A stretch of 64,000 nt of DNA from Carnobacterium divergens DSM 20623 (GTDB lineage: Bacteria; Bacillota; Bacilli; Lactobacillales; Carnobacteriaceae): the NCBI RefSeq assembly GCF_000744255.1, contig NZ_JQLO01000001.1, positions 434,001 to 498,000 of the forward strand. The letters run 5' to 3'. Below, one piece after another: positions 7,721 to 16,745 of this stretch; the stretch's first letter is position 1, and every line of letters starts with the position of its first letter. The notes below the pieces were generated by a model. That model did not search any database. It was not told where the DNA came from and saw only the letters and a list, made by a program, of their open reading frames with translations. The position numbers were made by a program, and so were the translations under genes.

Positions 7721-9499
7721 ATGAATGAACATATCGAGCATAAATTAGCTCTTTTGCCAGACCAACCTGGCTGTTACCTAATGAAGGATAAAAACGGCAC
7801 CATTATTTATGTTGGAAAGGCAAAAGTATTGAAAAACCGTGTTCGTTCTTATTTTAGAGGAAGTCACGACACAAAAACAGAACGTTTAGTCAGCGAAATT
7901 GTTGATTTTGAATATATCGTAACGGGCTCCAATATTGAAGCTTTGTTATTAGAAATAAATTTGATTAAAAAAAATGATCCTAAATATAATATCATGTTAA
8001 AAGATGATAAGACTTATCCATTCATTAAAATTACCAATGAAAAATACCCGCGTTTATTGATTACGAGAAAAGTATTAAAGGATAAGGCGATTTATTTTGG
8101 ACCTTATCCAGATGTTAAAGCAGCCAATGAAACCAAGAAACTATTAGATAAACTTTACCCACTAAGAAAATGTAAAATGTTGCCAAATCGAGTGTGCCTC
8201 TATTATCATCTAGGACAATGTTTGGGTTGTTGTGTGAAAGACATTCCCAAAGAAACCTACACTGAGATGGTAGAAGAAATTAAACGATTCTTAAACGGCG
8301 GCTACGAAGATGTAAAAAATGAGTTGACAGAAAAAATGGAAACAGCAAGCTTAAACATGGAGTTTGAAAAAGCCGCTGAATTTCGAGATCAAATCAATTC
8401 AATTGAAACCACCTTGATTCGTCAAAAAATGACAAGTGCCGATTTTATCGACCGCGATGTGTTTGGATATGCGGTAGATAAAGGCTGGATGTGTGTCCAA
8501 GTCTTTTTTGTTCGTCAAGGAAAATTAATTGAACGGGATGTTTCTTTGTTTCCTTTCTATAATGAAGAAGAAGCTGATTTTCTAACCTTTATCGGTCAGT
8601 TTTATCAAAAAAATCAACACTTTATACCAAAAGAAATTTTGATTCCTAAAAATATTGATCGTGAAAGTGTAGCAGCACTAGTAGATGCTAAAATACTTCA
8701 ACCACAAAAAGGGCAAAAAAAAGAATTAGTCGTACTAGCGAACAAAAATGCTAGTGTATCGCTTCAAGAAAAATTCTCATTGATTGAGAAAAAAGAAGAG
8801 CGTACATTAGGGGCAGTTAAAAATTTAGGGGACGCAATGAATATTCCGGCTCCAATTCGTATCGAAGCTTTTGACAATTCGAATATTATGGGAGTGGATC
8901 CCGTTTCAGCAATGGTCGTGTTTATTGACGGGAAACCTGCTAAGAATGAGTACCGAAAATACAAAATTAAAACTGTTGTGGGACCAGATGATTATGCGTC
9001 AATGCGAGAAGTCATTTATCGACGCTATTCACGGGTTTTAAAGGATGAGCTACCATTGCCTGATTTAGTCTTGATAGATGGCGGAAAAGGGCAGGTAGAC
9101 GCTGCTAAGGAAGTATTAGAGAACCAGTTAGGCTTGGAAATTCCAATCGCAGGATTAGCTAAAGATAACAAGCATCGAACGAGTGAACTGTTATTTGGTC
9201 CAAAACTAGGTGTCATTCCATTAAAACGAAACAGTCAGGAATTCTTCTTACTGCAACGAATTCAAGATGAAGTCCATCGTTTCGCGATTACCTTCCATCG
9301 TCAATTGCGAAATAAAAACAGTTTTGCCTCTAAATTAGATGGCATCGATGGCTTAGGTCCAACCCGTAAAAAGAATTTATTGAAATCTTTTAAGTCTGTC
9401 AAAAATATCCAAGAAGCCTCAATGGAAGAGTTAAAAGCTGTGGGACTTCCTAAAAACGTAGCTGAAAATGTAATGAAGCATTTCAGTGCACTAGAATAA
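7721..9499 (+). CDS. uvrC: Excinuclease ABC subunit C
   Basis: UvrC makes the dual incisions around bulky DNA lesions in nucleotide excision repair. The 592 residues contain an N-terminal GIY-YIG nuclease domain (PGCYLMKD then [18 protein letters not shown], about 14-50), a UVR motif that contacts UvrB (about 200-235), the RNase H-like 5'-incision domain ([29 protein letters not shown]) and tandem helix-hairpin-helix motifs at the end ([15 protein letters not shown]). Length and domains are complete. The AGGAGG SD is 13 nt from the ATG, slightly long. Confidence 0.96.
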   Translation: MNEHIEHKLALLPDQPGCYLMKDKNGTIIYVGKAKVLKNRVRSYFRGSHDTKTERLVSEIVDFEYIVTGSNIEALLLEINLIKKNDPKYNIMLKDDKTYPFIKITNEKYPRLLITRKVLKDKAIYFGPYPDVKAANETKKLLDKLYPLRKCKMLPNRVCLYYHLGQCLGCCVKDIPKETYTEMVEEIKRFLNGGYEDVKNELTEKMETASLNMEFEKAAEFRDQINSIETTLIRQKMTSADFIDRDVFGYAVDKGWMCVQVFFVRQGKLIERDVSLFPFYNEEEADFLTFIGQFYQKNQHFIPKEILIPKNIDRESVAALVDAKILQPQKGQKKELVVLANKNASVSLQEKFSLIEKKEERTLGAVKNLGDAMNIPAPIRIEAFDNSNIMGVDPVSAMVVFIDGKPAKNEYRKYKIKTVVGPDDYASMREVIYRRYSRVLKDELPLPDLVLIDGGKGQVDAAKEVLENQLGLEIPIAGLAKDNKHRTSELLFGPKLGVIPLKRNSQEFFLLQRIQDEVHRFAITFHRQLRNKNSFASKLDGIDGLGPTRKKNLLKSFKSVKNIQEASMEELKAVGLPKNVAENVMKHFSALE

Positions 9500-9505
9500 C
9501 CGATT

Positions 9506-9550
9506 AAACCAAAGAAGAAATTTCAAAAATTTCTTTCTTTGGTTTTTTTT
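9506..9550 (+). terminator. Terminator of uvrC
   Basis: AAACCAAAGAAGAAATT pairs with AATTTCTTTCTTTGGTTT around a short loop, followed by a T run that reaches into the -35 of the next promoter. Confidence 0.85.
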
Positions 9551-9578
9551 TGAAATAAAGGATAAAACACGCTATAAT
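9550..9578 (+). promoter_or_regulatory. Upstream promoter of the dlt operon region
   Basis: TTGAAA (9550-9555), a 17-bp spacer and TATAAT (9573-9578) make a near-consensus sigma-A promoter. The -35 begins inside the T run of the uvrC terminator. Initiation near 9585 would give a leader of about 270 nt before dltX. Confidence 0.75.
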
Positions 9579-9857
9579 AGGAAAAGTTGACTATTTAGGA
9601 CAATCGACGGAGCAGAAATTCATTCTCAAGGCGGATGTTAGAAGCAGAGATATTCGGTAAACTAAAAATTGTAGTATTAAATGATAAAATTGTAATTTAT
9701 CAGTCAATTCTAGCGAAGTGACAAAAGTGTTAGGTGTTTTAACAAAACTTACATATATTTGTATGTTTTTTTATAGCAATAAATGATAGAATTATGACAA
9801 TGTGTAATCTGACTGTAATATTCAGTGAAGATGAAACAAGGCAAGGAGGTATTTCAA
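9579..9857 (+). other. Long untranslated leader of the dlt operon
   Basis: This stretch between uvrC and dltX holds no recognisable gene. It contains the small ORF at 9635-9721 (28 codons, ATG preceded by CAAGGCGG at poor spacing, probably not real), a hairpin GATAAA/TTTATC near 9684-9702, and the second promoter region at 9751-9792. I recognise no known riboswitch class in it. Confidence 0.4.
9751..9792 (+). promoter_or_regulatory. Second dlt promoter with ACATA-N6-TATGT dyad
   Basis: TGA-TAGAAT at 9784-9792 resembles an extended -10. The dyad ACATA (9751-9755)/TATGT (9762-9766) occupies the -35 region, the usual place for a response regulator. dlt genes in Firmicutes are often controlled by antimicrobial-peptide-sensing two-component systems. 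The regulator here is not identifiable. Confidence 0.4.
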
Positions 9858-10007
9858 ATGAAAGAAGCCATTCATAAATTAAAAGAAAATGATATTGTGG
9901 TATTTTGTGCAAAAACCGTATTCTATTTAGCCATTTTATTGATTTTGGTTTACTTATACGATTACACCAATACAGACAGTGGCAATTTTATTTATAATGA
10001 ATTTTAA
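9858..10007 (+). CDS. dltX: D-alanylation accessory protein DltX
   Basis: A 49-residue single-span membrane protein ending in the conserved FIYNEF motif that defines DltX, which relays D-alanine to teichoic acid together with DltB and DltD. One hydrophobic segment (about 17-36) follows a charged N-terminus. The ATG at 9858 is chosen over the in-frame GTG at 9825 because AAGGAGG at 9843-9849 is spaced 8 nt from it and the resulting length matches known DltX proteins. It is the first gene of the operon. Confidence 0.93.
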   Translation: MKEAIHKLKENDIVVFCAKTVFYLAILLILVYLYDYTNTDSGNFIYNEF

Positions 10008-10022
10008 CAAGAAAGGAGCGAG

Positions 10023-10043
10023 TTGCATAGTTTAGATATGTAA
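10023..10043 (+). CDS. Possible six-codon minicistron before dltA
   Basis: TTG CAT AGT TTA GAT ATG TAA follows AAAGGAG (10012-10018) at a proper 4-5 nt spacing and ends 9 nt before the dltA ATG, which has no SD of its own. Translation of this unit could deliver ribosomes to dltA by reinitiation. Whether it is translated is unproven. Confidence 0.3.
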   Translation: MHSLDM

Positions 10044-10052
10044 CGAAATCAA

Positions 10053-11579
10053 ATGACAGAAACGATTATAGAACGACTAAAAAAAATGACAGAACGCAAT
10101 CCAGATGCAATTTGTTATGATGATGGAACACAACAGTATTCTTTTGAATTATTGATGCAACAATCAGATAAAGTTGCAAGTTATTTAAACCAACAAACAG
10201 CATTGACAAAAAAAGCGCCAATTCTTGTTTTTGGTGGACTGCAGTTCGAGATGCTGATTACTTTTTTAGGATGTATGAAAGCCGGACATGCTTATATTCC
10301 AGTTGATGGACATACTCCCTCAGAGCGTTTAGAACAAATTATTTCGATTGCAAAGCCAGCAATGGTGATTTCAATCGAAGATTTACCGATTGCCCTTGAA
10401 ACGAAGCAATTGAAAATAGATAAGACAACATTTTTTGATGTGTTGGATGCTGACAAAGTGTTACCCTTACCGCTATCAGAAGCTGTTCAAGGAGATGAAA
10501 ATGTCTACATTATTTTTACATCTGGAACAACAGGCGTTCCCAAAGGCGTTCAAATCAGCCATGATAACCTAATTAGTTTTAGTGAGTGGATGGCTAATGA
10601 CTTCCCACTTGGAATGAACAAGCGCTTTTTAGCGCAAGCACCATTTTCATTTGACTTATCCGTAATGGATTTGTACCCATCGTTGTTATCTGGTGGTACA
10701 TTAGTTTCTTTAACAAAAGAAGTGACAACAAATTTCAAGCTTTTGTTTGAAAAATTGCCGACTCTAGACTTAAATGTATGGGTATCAACGCCTTCATTTA
10801 TGGATATTTGTCTAATGGAACCCCATTTTGATGCAGAGCATTATCCATCGTTAGAAACCTTCCTGTTTTGTGGCGAAGAGTTAACGAACCGAACAGCAAC
10901 ATTATTAAATGACCGTTTTCCAAAGGCAGCAGTTTTTAACACCTATGGTCCGACCGAAGCAACGGTTGCGATTACAGAGGTTTTGATTACGCCAGACGTT
11001 ACAAAAGAATACCCACGTTTGCCAATTGGTCGCGTGAAGTCGGATACAGAAGTAATCTTAGTTGATGAAGAGTTAAATCAAGTGGCAAGTGGCATGCCTG
11101 GAGAAATGGTGATTACAGGACCAAGCGTCTCTAAAGGTTACCTTAATAATCCTGAAAAAACAGCGGAAGCTTTCTATCAAATTGACGGCGTGCAAGCGTA
11201 TCGAACAGGCGATATTGGAAAATATGAAGGCGATCAATTATTCTATCAAGGACGAATTGATTTTCAAGTGAAACTTCATGGCTATCGAATTGAATTGGAA
11301 GATATTGATCATAATATCGAACAAGTATCTTACGTAAAAGCAGCAACCGTTGTTCCAAAAATAAAAGATCACAAAGTTCAAAGTTTAGTGGCTTTCGTTG
11401 TGGCGAGAGAGCATGATTTTGAAAAAAACTATCAATTGACTAATGCAATCAAAAAAGAGTTGCAGCCGTTGATTATGGACTATATGATGCCTCAAAAATG
11501 GAATTACGTCGAGCAGTTGCCGCTAACTCAAAATGGCAAAGTGGATCGAAAAGGATTAATGAATGAGGTGAATTCATGA
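10053..11579 (+). CDS. dltA: D-alanine--D-alanyl carrier protein ligase
   Basis: DltA adenylates D-alanine with ATP and loads it on the phosphopantetheine of DltC in the cytoplasm. The 508 residues carry the adenylation-domain core motifs: IFTSGTTGVPKGV (P-loop, about 150-163), NTYGPTEAT (about 294-302), YRTGD (near 385) and the C-terminal lysine in QNGKVDRKG (about 490-500). The ATG at 10053 is the only start in the open frame (TAA at 10041) and has no close SD; see the minicistron entry. Its stop overlaps dltB by 4 nt. Confidence 0.96.
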   Translation: MTETIIERLKKMTERNPDAICYDDGTQQYSFELLMQQSDKVASYLNQQTALTKKAPILVFGGLQFEMLITFLGCMKAGHAYIPVDGHTPSERLEQIISIAKPAMVISIEDLPIALETKQLKIDKTTFFDVLDADKVLPLPLSEAVQGDENVYIIFTSGTTGVPKGVQISHDNLISFSEWMANDFPLGMNKRFLAQAPFSFDLSVMDLYPSLLSGGTLVSLTKEVTTNFKLLFEKLPTLDLNVWVSTPSFMDICLMEPHFDAEHYPSLETFLFCGEELTNRTATLLNDRFPKAAVFNTYGPTEATVAITEVLITPDVTKEYPRLPIGRVKSDTEVILVDEELNQVASGMPGEMVITGPSVSKGYLNNPEKTAEAFYQIDGVQAYRTGDIGKYEGDQLFYQGRIDFQVKLHGYRIELEDIDHNIEQVSYVKAATVVPKIKDHKVQSLVAFVVAREHDFEKNYQLTNAIKKELQPLIMDYMMPQKWNYVEQLPLTQNGKVDRKGLMNEVNS

Positions 11580-12760
11580 GTTTACCCTATGAGGCACCCA
11601 AATATTTTGTGATGTTAACCGTTTTATTTTTACCTATTATTATTGGATTGTTAAATGGCAAGCGATTTTTGATTTATCAAAACCTCGTAACATTAGGCTT
11701 GCTGTACGTGACGTTTGGTGGTAGCAACTGGAAGCAAGGTATTTCAATTATTGTATATGTTATTTGGCAAGTCCTTCTAGTTTACCTTTACCATCGTTAT
11801 CGAATGCAAAAAAATGAAACGAATGTCTTTGTTGGCGCAGTGATTTTAGCCATTGCTCCACTAGCAATCGTAAAAATTTTCCCATTCGTTACTGGACACA
11901 CCTCGATTATTGGCTTTTTAGGGATTTCATATTTAACCTTTAAGGCCGTTCAAATGGTTATGGAAATTCGAGATGGCATCATTAAGGAATACAATCCATT
12001 AATGTTCCTCCAGTTCCTTTTATTTTTCCCAACGATTTCTTCCGGTCCAATTGATCGTTACCGTCGTTTTGAAAAGGATTTTGTGACACCTCCTGATAAG
12101 GAAAAATATGCAACGCTTATTGGAAAAGGCATTATGATGATTTTCTTAGGCTGTTTGTATAAATTTATTATTGCTCACTATATTGGGCAATTTGCAGTTC
12201 CATTTACGGAACAGATGGCTTTGCATACAAAAGGCTTTTCAATGAGCTTATTGTTGTATATGTATAGTTACAGTTTTTATTTGTTTTTCGATTTTGCAGG
12301 GTACAGCTTATTCGCAGTTGGAACCAGCTATTTATTAGGAATTGAAACACCGATTAACTTTAACAAGCCGTTTATCAGCCAAAATTTAAAAGATTTTTGG
12401 AATAGATGGCATATGTCGTTATCTTTTTGGTTTAGAGATTATGTCTTTATGAGAATGGTCTTTATGCTAATGAAGAAAAAAGTCTTTAAGAGTCGCGTAA
12501 CGGTTTCTAATGTGGGCTACTTAACCTTATTCTTATTAATGGGTGTGTGGCACGGTTTAACGTGGTACTACATTGCTTATGGATTGTTTCACGGTGTTGC
12601 GATGTGTATCAATGAGGCGTGGCTTCGTTTTAAAAAGAAACACAAAAAACAACTGCCAAGTAATTTTGCAACGAAAGGGTTAGCCATTTTTATTACGTTT
12701 AACGTTGTCTGCTTTAGCTTCCTGATATTCTCAGGGATTTTTGATAAAATGATTCACTAA
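11576..12760 (+). CDS. dltB: D-alanyl transfer membrane protein DltB (MBOAT)
   Basis: A 394-residue polytopic membrane-bound O-acyltransferase that passes D-alanine from DltC across the membrane. About ten hydrophobic segments are visible. The MBOAT signature is intact: FWNRWHMSLSFWFRDYVF (about 276-293) and the catalytic His in GVWHGLTWYY (near residue 325). It overlaps dltA by 4 nt (ATGA), with GAGGTG upstream as SD. Confidence 0.96.
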   Translation: MSLPYEAPKYFVMLTVLFLPIIIGLLNGKRFLIYQNLVTLGLLYVTFGGSNWKQGISIIVYVIWQVLLVYLYHRYRMQKNETNVFVGAVILAIAPLAIVKIFPFVTGHTSIIGFLGISYLTFKAVQMVMEIRDGIIKEYNPLMFLQFLLFFPTISSGPIDRYRRFEKDFVTPPDKEKYATLIGKGIMMIFLGCLYKFIIAHYIGQFAVPFTEQMALHTKGFSMSLLLYMYSYSFYLFFDFAGYSLFAVGTSYLLGIETPINFNKPFISQNLKDFWNRWHMSLSFWFRDYVFMRMVFMLMKKKVFKSRVTVSNVGYLTLFLLMGVWHGLTWYYIAYGLFHGVAMCINEAWLRFKKKHKKQLPSNFATKGLAIFITFNVVCFSFLIFSGIFDKMIH

Positions 12761-12782
12761 AAATTGAAAAGAGGGTTTTATT

Positions 12783-13019
12783 ATGAATACAAAAGAAGAA
12801 GTATTAGATTTATTAGAAGAATTAACTGGAACAGATGAAGTAAAAGAAAATTTAGATATGAACTTATTTGATGAAGGGGTTTTAGATTCATTAGGAACTG
12901 TACAATTATTGATTGAAGTAGAAGCTAGATTTGGTGTTTCTGTACCTGTTTCTGAATTTGACCGCGCAGAGTGGGCAACGCCTAACTTAATTAGCCAAAA
13001 AATTGAGTCTTTAATGTAA
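12783..13019 (+). CDS. dltC: D-alanyl carrier protein
   Basis: A 78-residue acidic acyl-carrier-like protein. Ser36 in the motif [12 protein letters not shown] is the phosphopantetheine attachment site that carries D-alanine from DltA to DltB. GAGGG lies upstream. The stop codon shares one base with the dltD start (TAATG), indicating tight coupling. Confidence 0.97.
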   Translation: MNTKEEVLDLLEELTGTDEVKENLDMNLFDEGVLDSLGTVQLLIEVEARFGVSVPVSEFDRAEWATPNLISQKIESLM

Positions 13020-14281
13020 TGAAACGCAAGTTAATTATGGCGATAGGCCCATTAGTAGTAGCAGTGGTCATGTTACTAGGAGTTTTATTTGCGCCATTTA
13101 ATATTTTACCTGTTGGAAAAAGACAAGTAGCTGATTCTGCTACAGCAATCAGTACCAATATTATGAAGGGGGAAAAAGTGTATCAAACAGCAATGAATGA
13201 GCCACAAATGGTACCTTTCTTTGGGTCTTCTGAATTGTCACGTTTTGATCCGTTTCACCCTTCTGTGTTAGCTGAAAAATACCAAAGAAACTACACTCCT
13301 TATCTGATTGGAAATGCCGGTTCTCAATCACTAACACACTTTTTAGCAATGGAGGGAATGGGAGAAAGCTTAAAAAATAAAAAAGCAGTCTTTATTATTT
13401 CCCCACAATGGTTTGTCAAAAAAGGCGCGCCAGGAATGATGTTTGATTCGCACTTTTCACCATTGCAAACCTTCGAGTTTATTAAAGCAAATGATAAAGA
13501 CACACCAGAACGTCGCTACGCAGCATCGCGCTTACTAACTTATAAATCCGTTAAATCCGATATCAAAATGGTTTCAGCTTTACGCTCGGTAGAAAAAGGC
13601 GAAGCCTTGACACGGAAACAACGTGTTTATATTAAAATGAAATTGCGTATTTTAGAGCGAGAAGATGATCTATTTGGTGCTTTCATTACAAATAAAAATA
13701 AACAAAAAGTTGAAAAATCAGTTAAACGTCTACCGGATGTTTATAATTTTGAAAAGCTAGATAAATTAGCCTATCAAATTGGCGAAAAAGGAAGCAATAA
13801 TAATCCTTTTGAGATTAAAAATGGCTTCTATCAAACAAGAATTCAACCGATTCAAGGGGATTTAAAAAACTCACAAACTCATTTTGACTATGAATGCTCT
13901 CCGGAATATTCAGATTTTCAATTAGTATTAGCTAAAATGAAAGAAAACAATATGGACGTTCGCTTTGTAGTAACACCTGTCAATCATAAGTGGATGGAAT
14001 TTACAGGGTTATCTCCAGAAATGATGGAGCAATTTTCTAAAAAAATCAATTATCAATTAAAAAGCCAAGGTTTTAAAGTCGTTGATTTTTCACAAGATGG
14101 CTCTGAAAGTTACTTTATGCAAGATACGATTCATATTGGTTGGCGTGGTTGGTTGGCTCTTGATAAGCAATTAAAACCATTTTTAGAGTCAAAAACAAAG
14201 GAATCCAATGTAATTAAATTAAATAATTATTTTCTAACAAAAGAGTGGCAAGATAAAAAGGCTGCTGATATGGGAGAATAA
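13019..14281 (+). CDS. dltD: D-alanyl-lipoteichoic acid biosynthesis protein DltD
   Basis: A 420-residue protein with one N-terminal membrane anchor (about 5-27) and an extracellular SGNH-like hydrolase domain that helps move D-alanine onto teichoic acid. Visible family features are PFFGSSELSRFDPFHPS (nucleophile block with the catalytic Ser, about 68-84), the GNAGSQS block (about 97-103) and the late DTIHIGWRGWLALD block containing the Asp-x-x-His pair. It is the last gene of the operon and is followed by a terminator. Confidence 0.95.
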   Translation: MKRKLIMAIGPLVVAVVMLLGVLFAPFNILPVGKRQVADSATAISTNIMKGEKVYQTAMNEPQMVPFFGSSELSRFDPFHPSVLAEKYQRNYTPYLIGNAGSQSLTHFLAMEGMGESLKNKKAVFIISPQWFVKKGAPGMMFDSHFSPLQTFEFIKANDKDTPERRYAASRLLTYKSVKSDIKMVSALRSVEKGEALTRKQRVYIKMKLRILEREDDLFGAFITNKNKQKVEKSVKRLPDVYNFEKLDKLAYQIGEKGSNNNPFEIKNGFYQTRIQPIQGDLKNSQTHFDYECSPEYSDFQLVLAKMKENNMDVRFVVTPVNHKWMEFTGLSPEMMEQFSKKINYQLKSQGFKVVDFSQDGSESYFMQDTIHIGWRGWLALDKQLKPFLESKTKESNVIKLNNYFLTKEWQDKKAADMGE

Positions 14282-14286
14282 TGAGT

Positions 14287-14315
14287 AAGTGGCGAATTTT
14301 TCGTCACTTTTTTTG
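14287..14315 (+). terminator. Terminator of the dlt operon
   Basis: AAGTGGCGAA pairs with TTCGTCACTT (one G-T pair) and runs into seven T directly after dltD. Confidence 0.8.
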
Positions 14316-14428
14316 TACGTTATTTTATCCATAAAACTTATGTAATTCTAAAGATATATGATAAACTAATAACTATAAATAAAAAAGTTAACAGTTAAAT
14401 ACAGGGTATATGAATTGGAGGAGTAAAG

Positions 14429-15334
14429 ATGCTAGAAGTACGAAATTTAAAAAAGACATTCGGTTCATTAACCGCGGTAAATGACTTATCTTTTACAATC
14501 AACGATGGTGAAATTCTAGGTATGATTGGACAAAATGGCGCTGGTAAAACAACAACGTTTCGTTTGATTCTACAATTTTTAACAGCAGATACAGGGGAAA
14601 TATTGTGGAATGGCAAACCGTTAAAAAAGGTAGATTATGATATGATTGGCTATTTACCAGAAGAAAGAGGGTTGTATCCAAATATTTCTATCGAAGAACA
14701 AATTTATTATTTTGCACGATTACGAGGAAAGTCTAAAAAAGAAATTAGACCTCAAATTGATTATTGGATGGAAAAATTTCAAGTGAAAGGTAAAAAAACA
14801 GATAAGGTCAAATCACTATCAAAAGGAAATCAGCAAAAAGTTCAATTGATTTGTACCTTAATTCATAAACCAAAACTTGTAATTTTAGATGAACCTTTTA
14901 GTGGTTTAGATCCAGTCAATGCTGATTTATTACAACAGGGAATTATAGAATTAAAAGAGCAGGGGAGTTGTGTCATTTTTTCAAGCCACCAAATGGAAAA
15001 CGTTGCTGAAATTTGTGATAGTTTAATTATGCTGCGTAATGGAGAGACGGTTTTACATGGAAAAGTCAATGAAATTAGAGAAACATTTGGTCGGACAAAA
15101 TTATTTTTAGAAAGCCATTTAACAACTGCTGAATTGGAGAATCTTCCTGGCGTGCTGAACGTTGCTTATTCAACAGAGGGCGTTGCAGTTATTCATTTAA
15201 GTGACGCACATTATGGCAAGGAAATTTTTGATATTGTGACTAAAAATGGCTACATTCCAACCTTTAGTCAACAAGCTCCGACTTTAGAAGAAATTTTCAA
15301 ATTGAAAGCGGGTGGCAATGATGAAAATAAATAA
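14429..15334 (+). CDS. ABC transporter ATP-binding protein (NatA/YhaQ-like)
   Basis: A 301-residue ATPase with Walker A GQNGAGKTT (about 34-42), signature SLSKGNQQKVQL (about 130-141), Walker B KLVILDEPFSGLDP and a Sss-His switch (SSHQ). The variant signature LSKGNQQK and the C-terminal extension are typical of NatA/YhaQ-type exporters paired with ABC-2 permeases. GGAGGAG is the SD. It overlaps the permease gene by about 14 nt. The substrate is unknown; B. subtilis NatAB moves sodium ions. Confidence 0.9.
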   Translation: MLEVRNLKKTFGSLTAVNDLSFTINDGEILGMIGQNGAGKTTTFRLILQFLTADTGEILWNGKPLKKVDYDMIGYLPEERGLYPNISIEEQIYYFARLRGKSKKEIRPQIDYWMEKFQVKGKKTDKVKSLSKGNQQKVQLICTLIHKPKLVILDEPFSGLDPVNADLLQQGIIELKEQGSCVIFSSHQMENVAEICDSLIMLRNGETVLHGKVNEIRETFGRTKLFLESHLTTAELENLPGVLNVAYSTEGVAVIHLSDAHYGKEIFDIVTKNGYIPTFSQQAPTLEEIFKLKAGGNDENK

Positions 15335-16586
15335 ATTTTGGATTATCGTTTGGGAAGTTTATAAAAAAAATGTCAGATCGGTAGCCTTTATTATGATGGT
15401 TCTTTCCCCAATTTTAATAGCGGCAGCAGCAGGTGGAATTGGATATATTGTCAATAAAACCGCAACAACTCCAGAAATTGCCATTATTTCTGAAAATAAA
15501 CAATTTGTTGAAGCCCTAAGCTCCTCAAAAGACGAGTACAAAATTAATAAAAAAATTACGACTGAAAAGGCTGCTAAAGATGCGTTGAAAAAAGAAGATT
15601 TAACTGGCTATCTTGTTATTGAAGAAAAAAATAATAAAATAACTGGTAATTATATTCAAAGTACAACAAGTGACAATGTGGATACAACGATGATTACTCA
15701 GATTTTGACAGCAATTCAAACGAATCAAGTAGCCGGTAAATTAGGGTTAAGCCAGAAAGACGTTGCAGCACTAGTTACGCCTGCAGATGTTAAAACGACA
15801 ACGTTAAAATTTGAAGGAAATAAAGAAGAAACCAATGAAGAAACAGATGCTATGATTAAACGCTGGAGCGCTTATATTGTCGCATTTGCCATTTATATGT
15901 TTACTTTATACTACTCAAGTATTATTGCCCAAGAAATTGCTTCAGAAAAAGGCACACGAATTATGGAGATTATTTTATCAAGTGTTTCTGCAACGCAACA
16001 TTTCTTTGGAAAATTAGTCGGCATTTTATTTGTTTGTTTCACTCAAATTTTTAGCTATGCTATTTTAGGTCTAATAGCTTATCAAATTGGGAAATCTTTT
16101 GATTTTGTGGAAGAAGCTTTAAAAGGAATCGATTTGTTTAGCCTATTAAAAGATTTAATTGGGAATGCGATTATCTTCTTTATTTTTGGAATTATGATTT
16201 ATACGATTTTAGCTGCGTTACTAGGTTCCTTAGTCTCAAAAGTAGAAGATGTTGGTAAAGCAATTACACCATTAACGTTATTGACGCTAGTTGGATTTTT
16301 TGGAGGAATGTATGGGTTTGCCACACCTAATGAACCATTAGTTAAAATCGGTTCATTTATTCCATTTTTCACACCGTTTATGATGCCATTTAGAATCGCC
16401 AGTGATACAGTTAGCAGTAATAGCGTTATCATATCAATCATTGTGATGGCAGTTTTCACAATTATTTGTACGTATGTATCATTAACCATGTATCGTTCAA
16501 ATGTCTTGATTTATTCTGATGCAAGTTTAATGAAATCACTTAAACGTTCGTGGGTTATTATGCGAAATGAAAAAAATAAGATTTAA
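15321..16586 (+). CDS. ABC-2 type permease (NatB/YhaP-like)
   Basis: About 421 residues: one N-terminal membrane segment (about 18-40), a ~130-residue extracytoplasmic domain rich in Lys/Thr, then five or six membrane segments. The sequence YYSSIIAQEIASEKGTRIMEIILSSV is the conserved block of NatB/YhaP-type ABC-2 permeases. ATG codons at 15318 and 15321 and a GTG at 15312 compete; GGGTGG at 15310-15315 favours an ATG. Start overlap with the ATPase implies a two-gene operon forming one exporter. Confidence 0.9.
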   Translation: MKINKFWIIVWEVYKKNVRSVAFIMMVLSPILIAAAAGGIGYIVNKTATTPEIAIISENKQFVEALSSSKDEYKINKKITTEKAAKDALKKEDLTGYLVIEEKNNKITGNYIQSTTSDNVDTTMITQILTAIQTNQVAGKLGLSQKDVAALVTPADVKTTTLKFEGNKEETNEETDAMIKRWSAYIVAFAIYMFTLYYSSIIAQEIASEKGTRIMEIILSSVSATQHFFGKLVGILFVCFTQIFSYAILGLIAYQIGKSFDFVEEALKGIDLFSLLKDLIGNAIIFFIFGIMIYTILAALLGSLVSKVEDVGKAITPLTLLTLVGFFGGMYGFATPNEPLVKIGSFIPFFTPFMMPFRIASDTVSSNSVIISIIVMAVFTIICTYVSLTMYRSNVLIYSDASLMKSLKRSWVIMRNEKNKI

Positions 16587-16591
16587 ACCCG

Positions 16592-16620
16592 AAATCCTTA
16601 CTGAAAAGTAAGGATTTTTT
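16592..16620 (+). terminator. Terminator of the ABC-2 exporter operon
   Basis: AAATCCTTACT and AGTAAGGATTT (11-bp arms) enclose GAAA and end in T residues. Confidence 0.9.
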
Positions 16621-16745
16621 TATTAATTAAAATCGCCATTGTATTTAGAAGCTTTTGCCATTAAGATAATAGTATAAAATAAACTGCTTTAAACTCAAAA
16701 GACAGCAAGTAGAGAGGACTGGCAGTAACAAAGGAAGTAAATAGC

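Noticed and set aside
9635-9721. A 28-codon ORF in the dlt leader
   Set aside because: SD-like CAAGGCGG is too close to the ATG and the peptide has no recognisable features; probably chance.
9825-9857. Upstream GTG start for dltX
   Set aside because: The AAGGAGG SD lies downstream of this GTG, and the shorter protein matches DltX in length.
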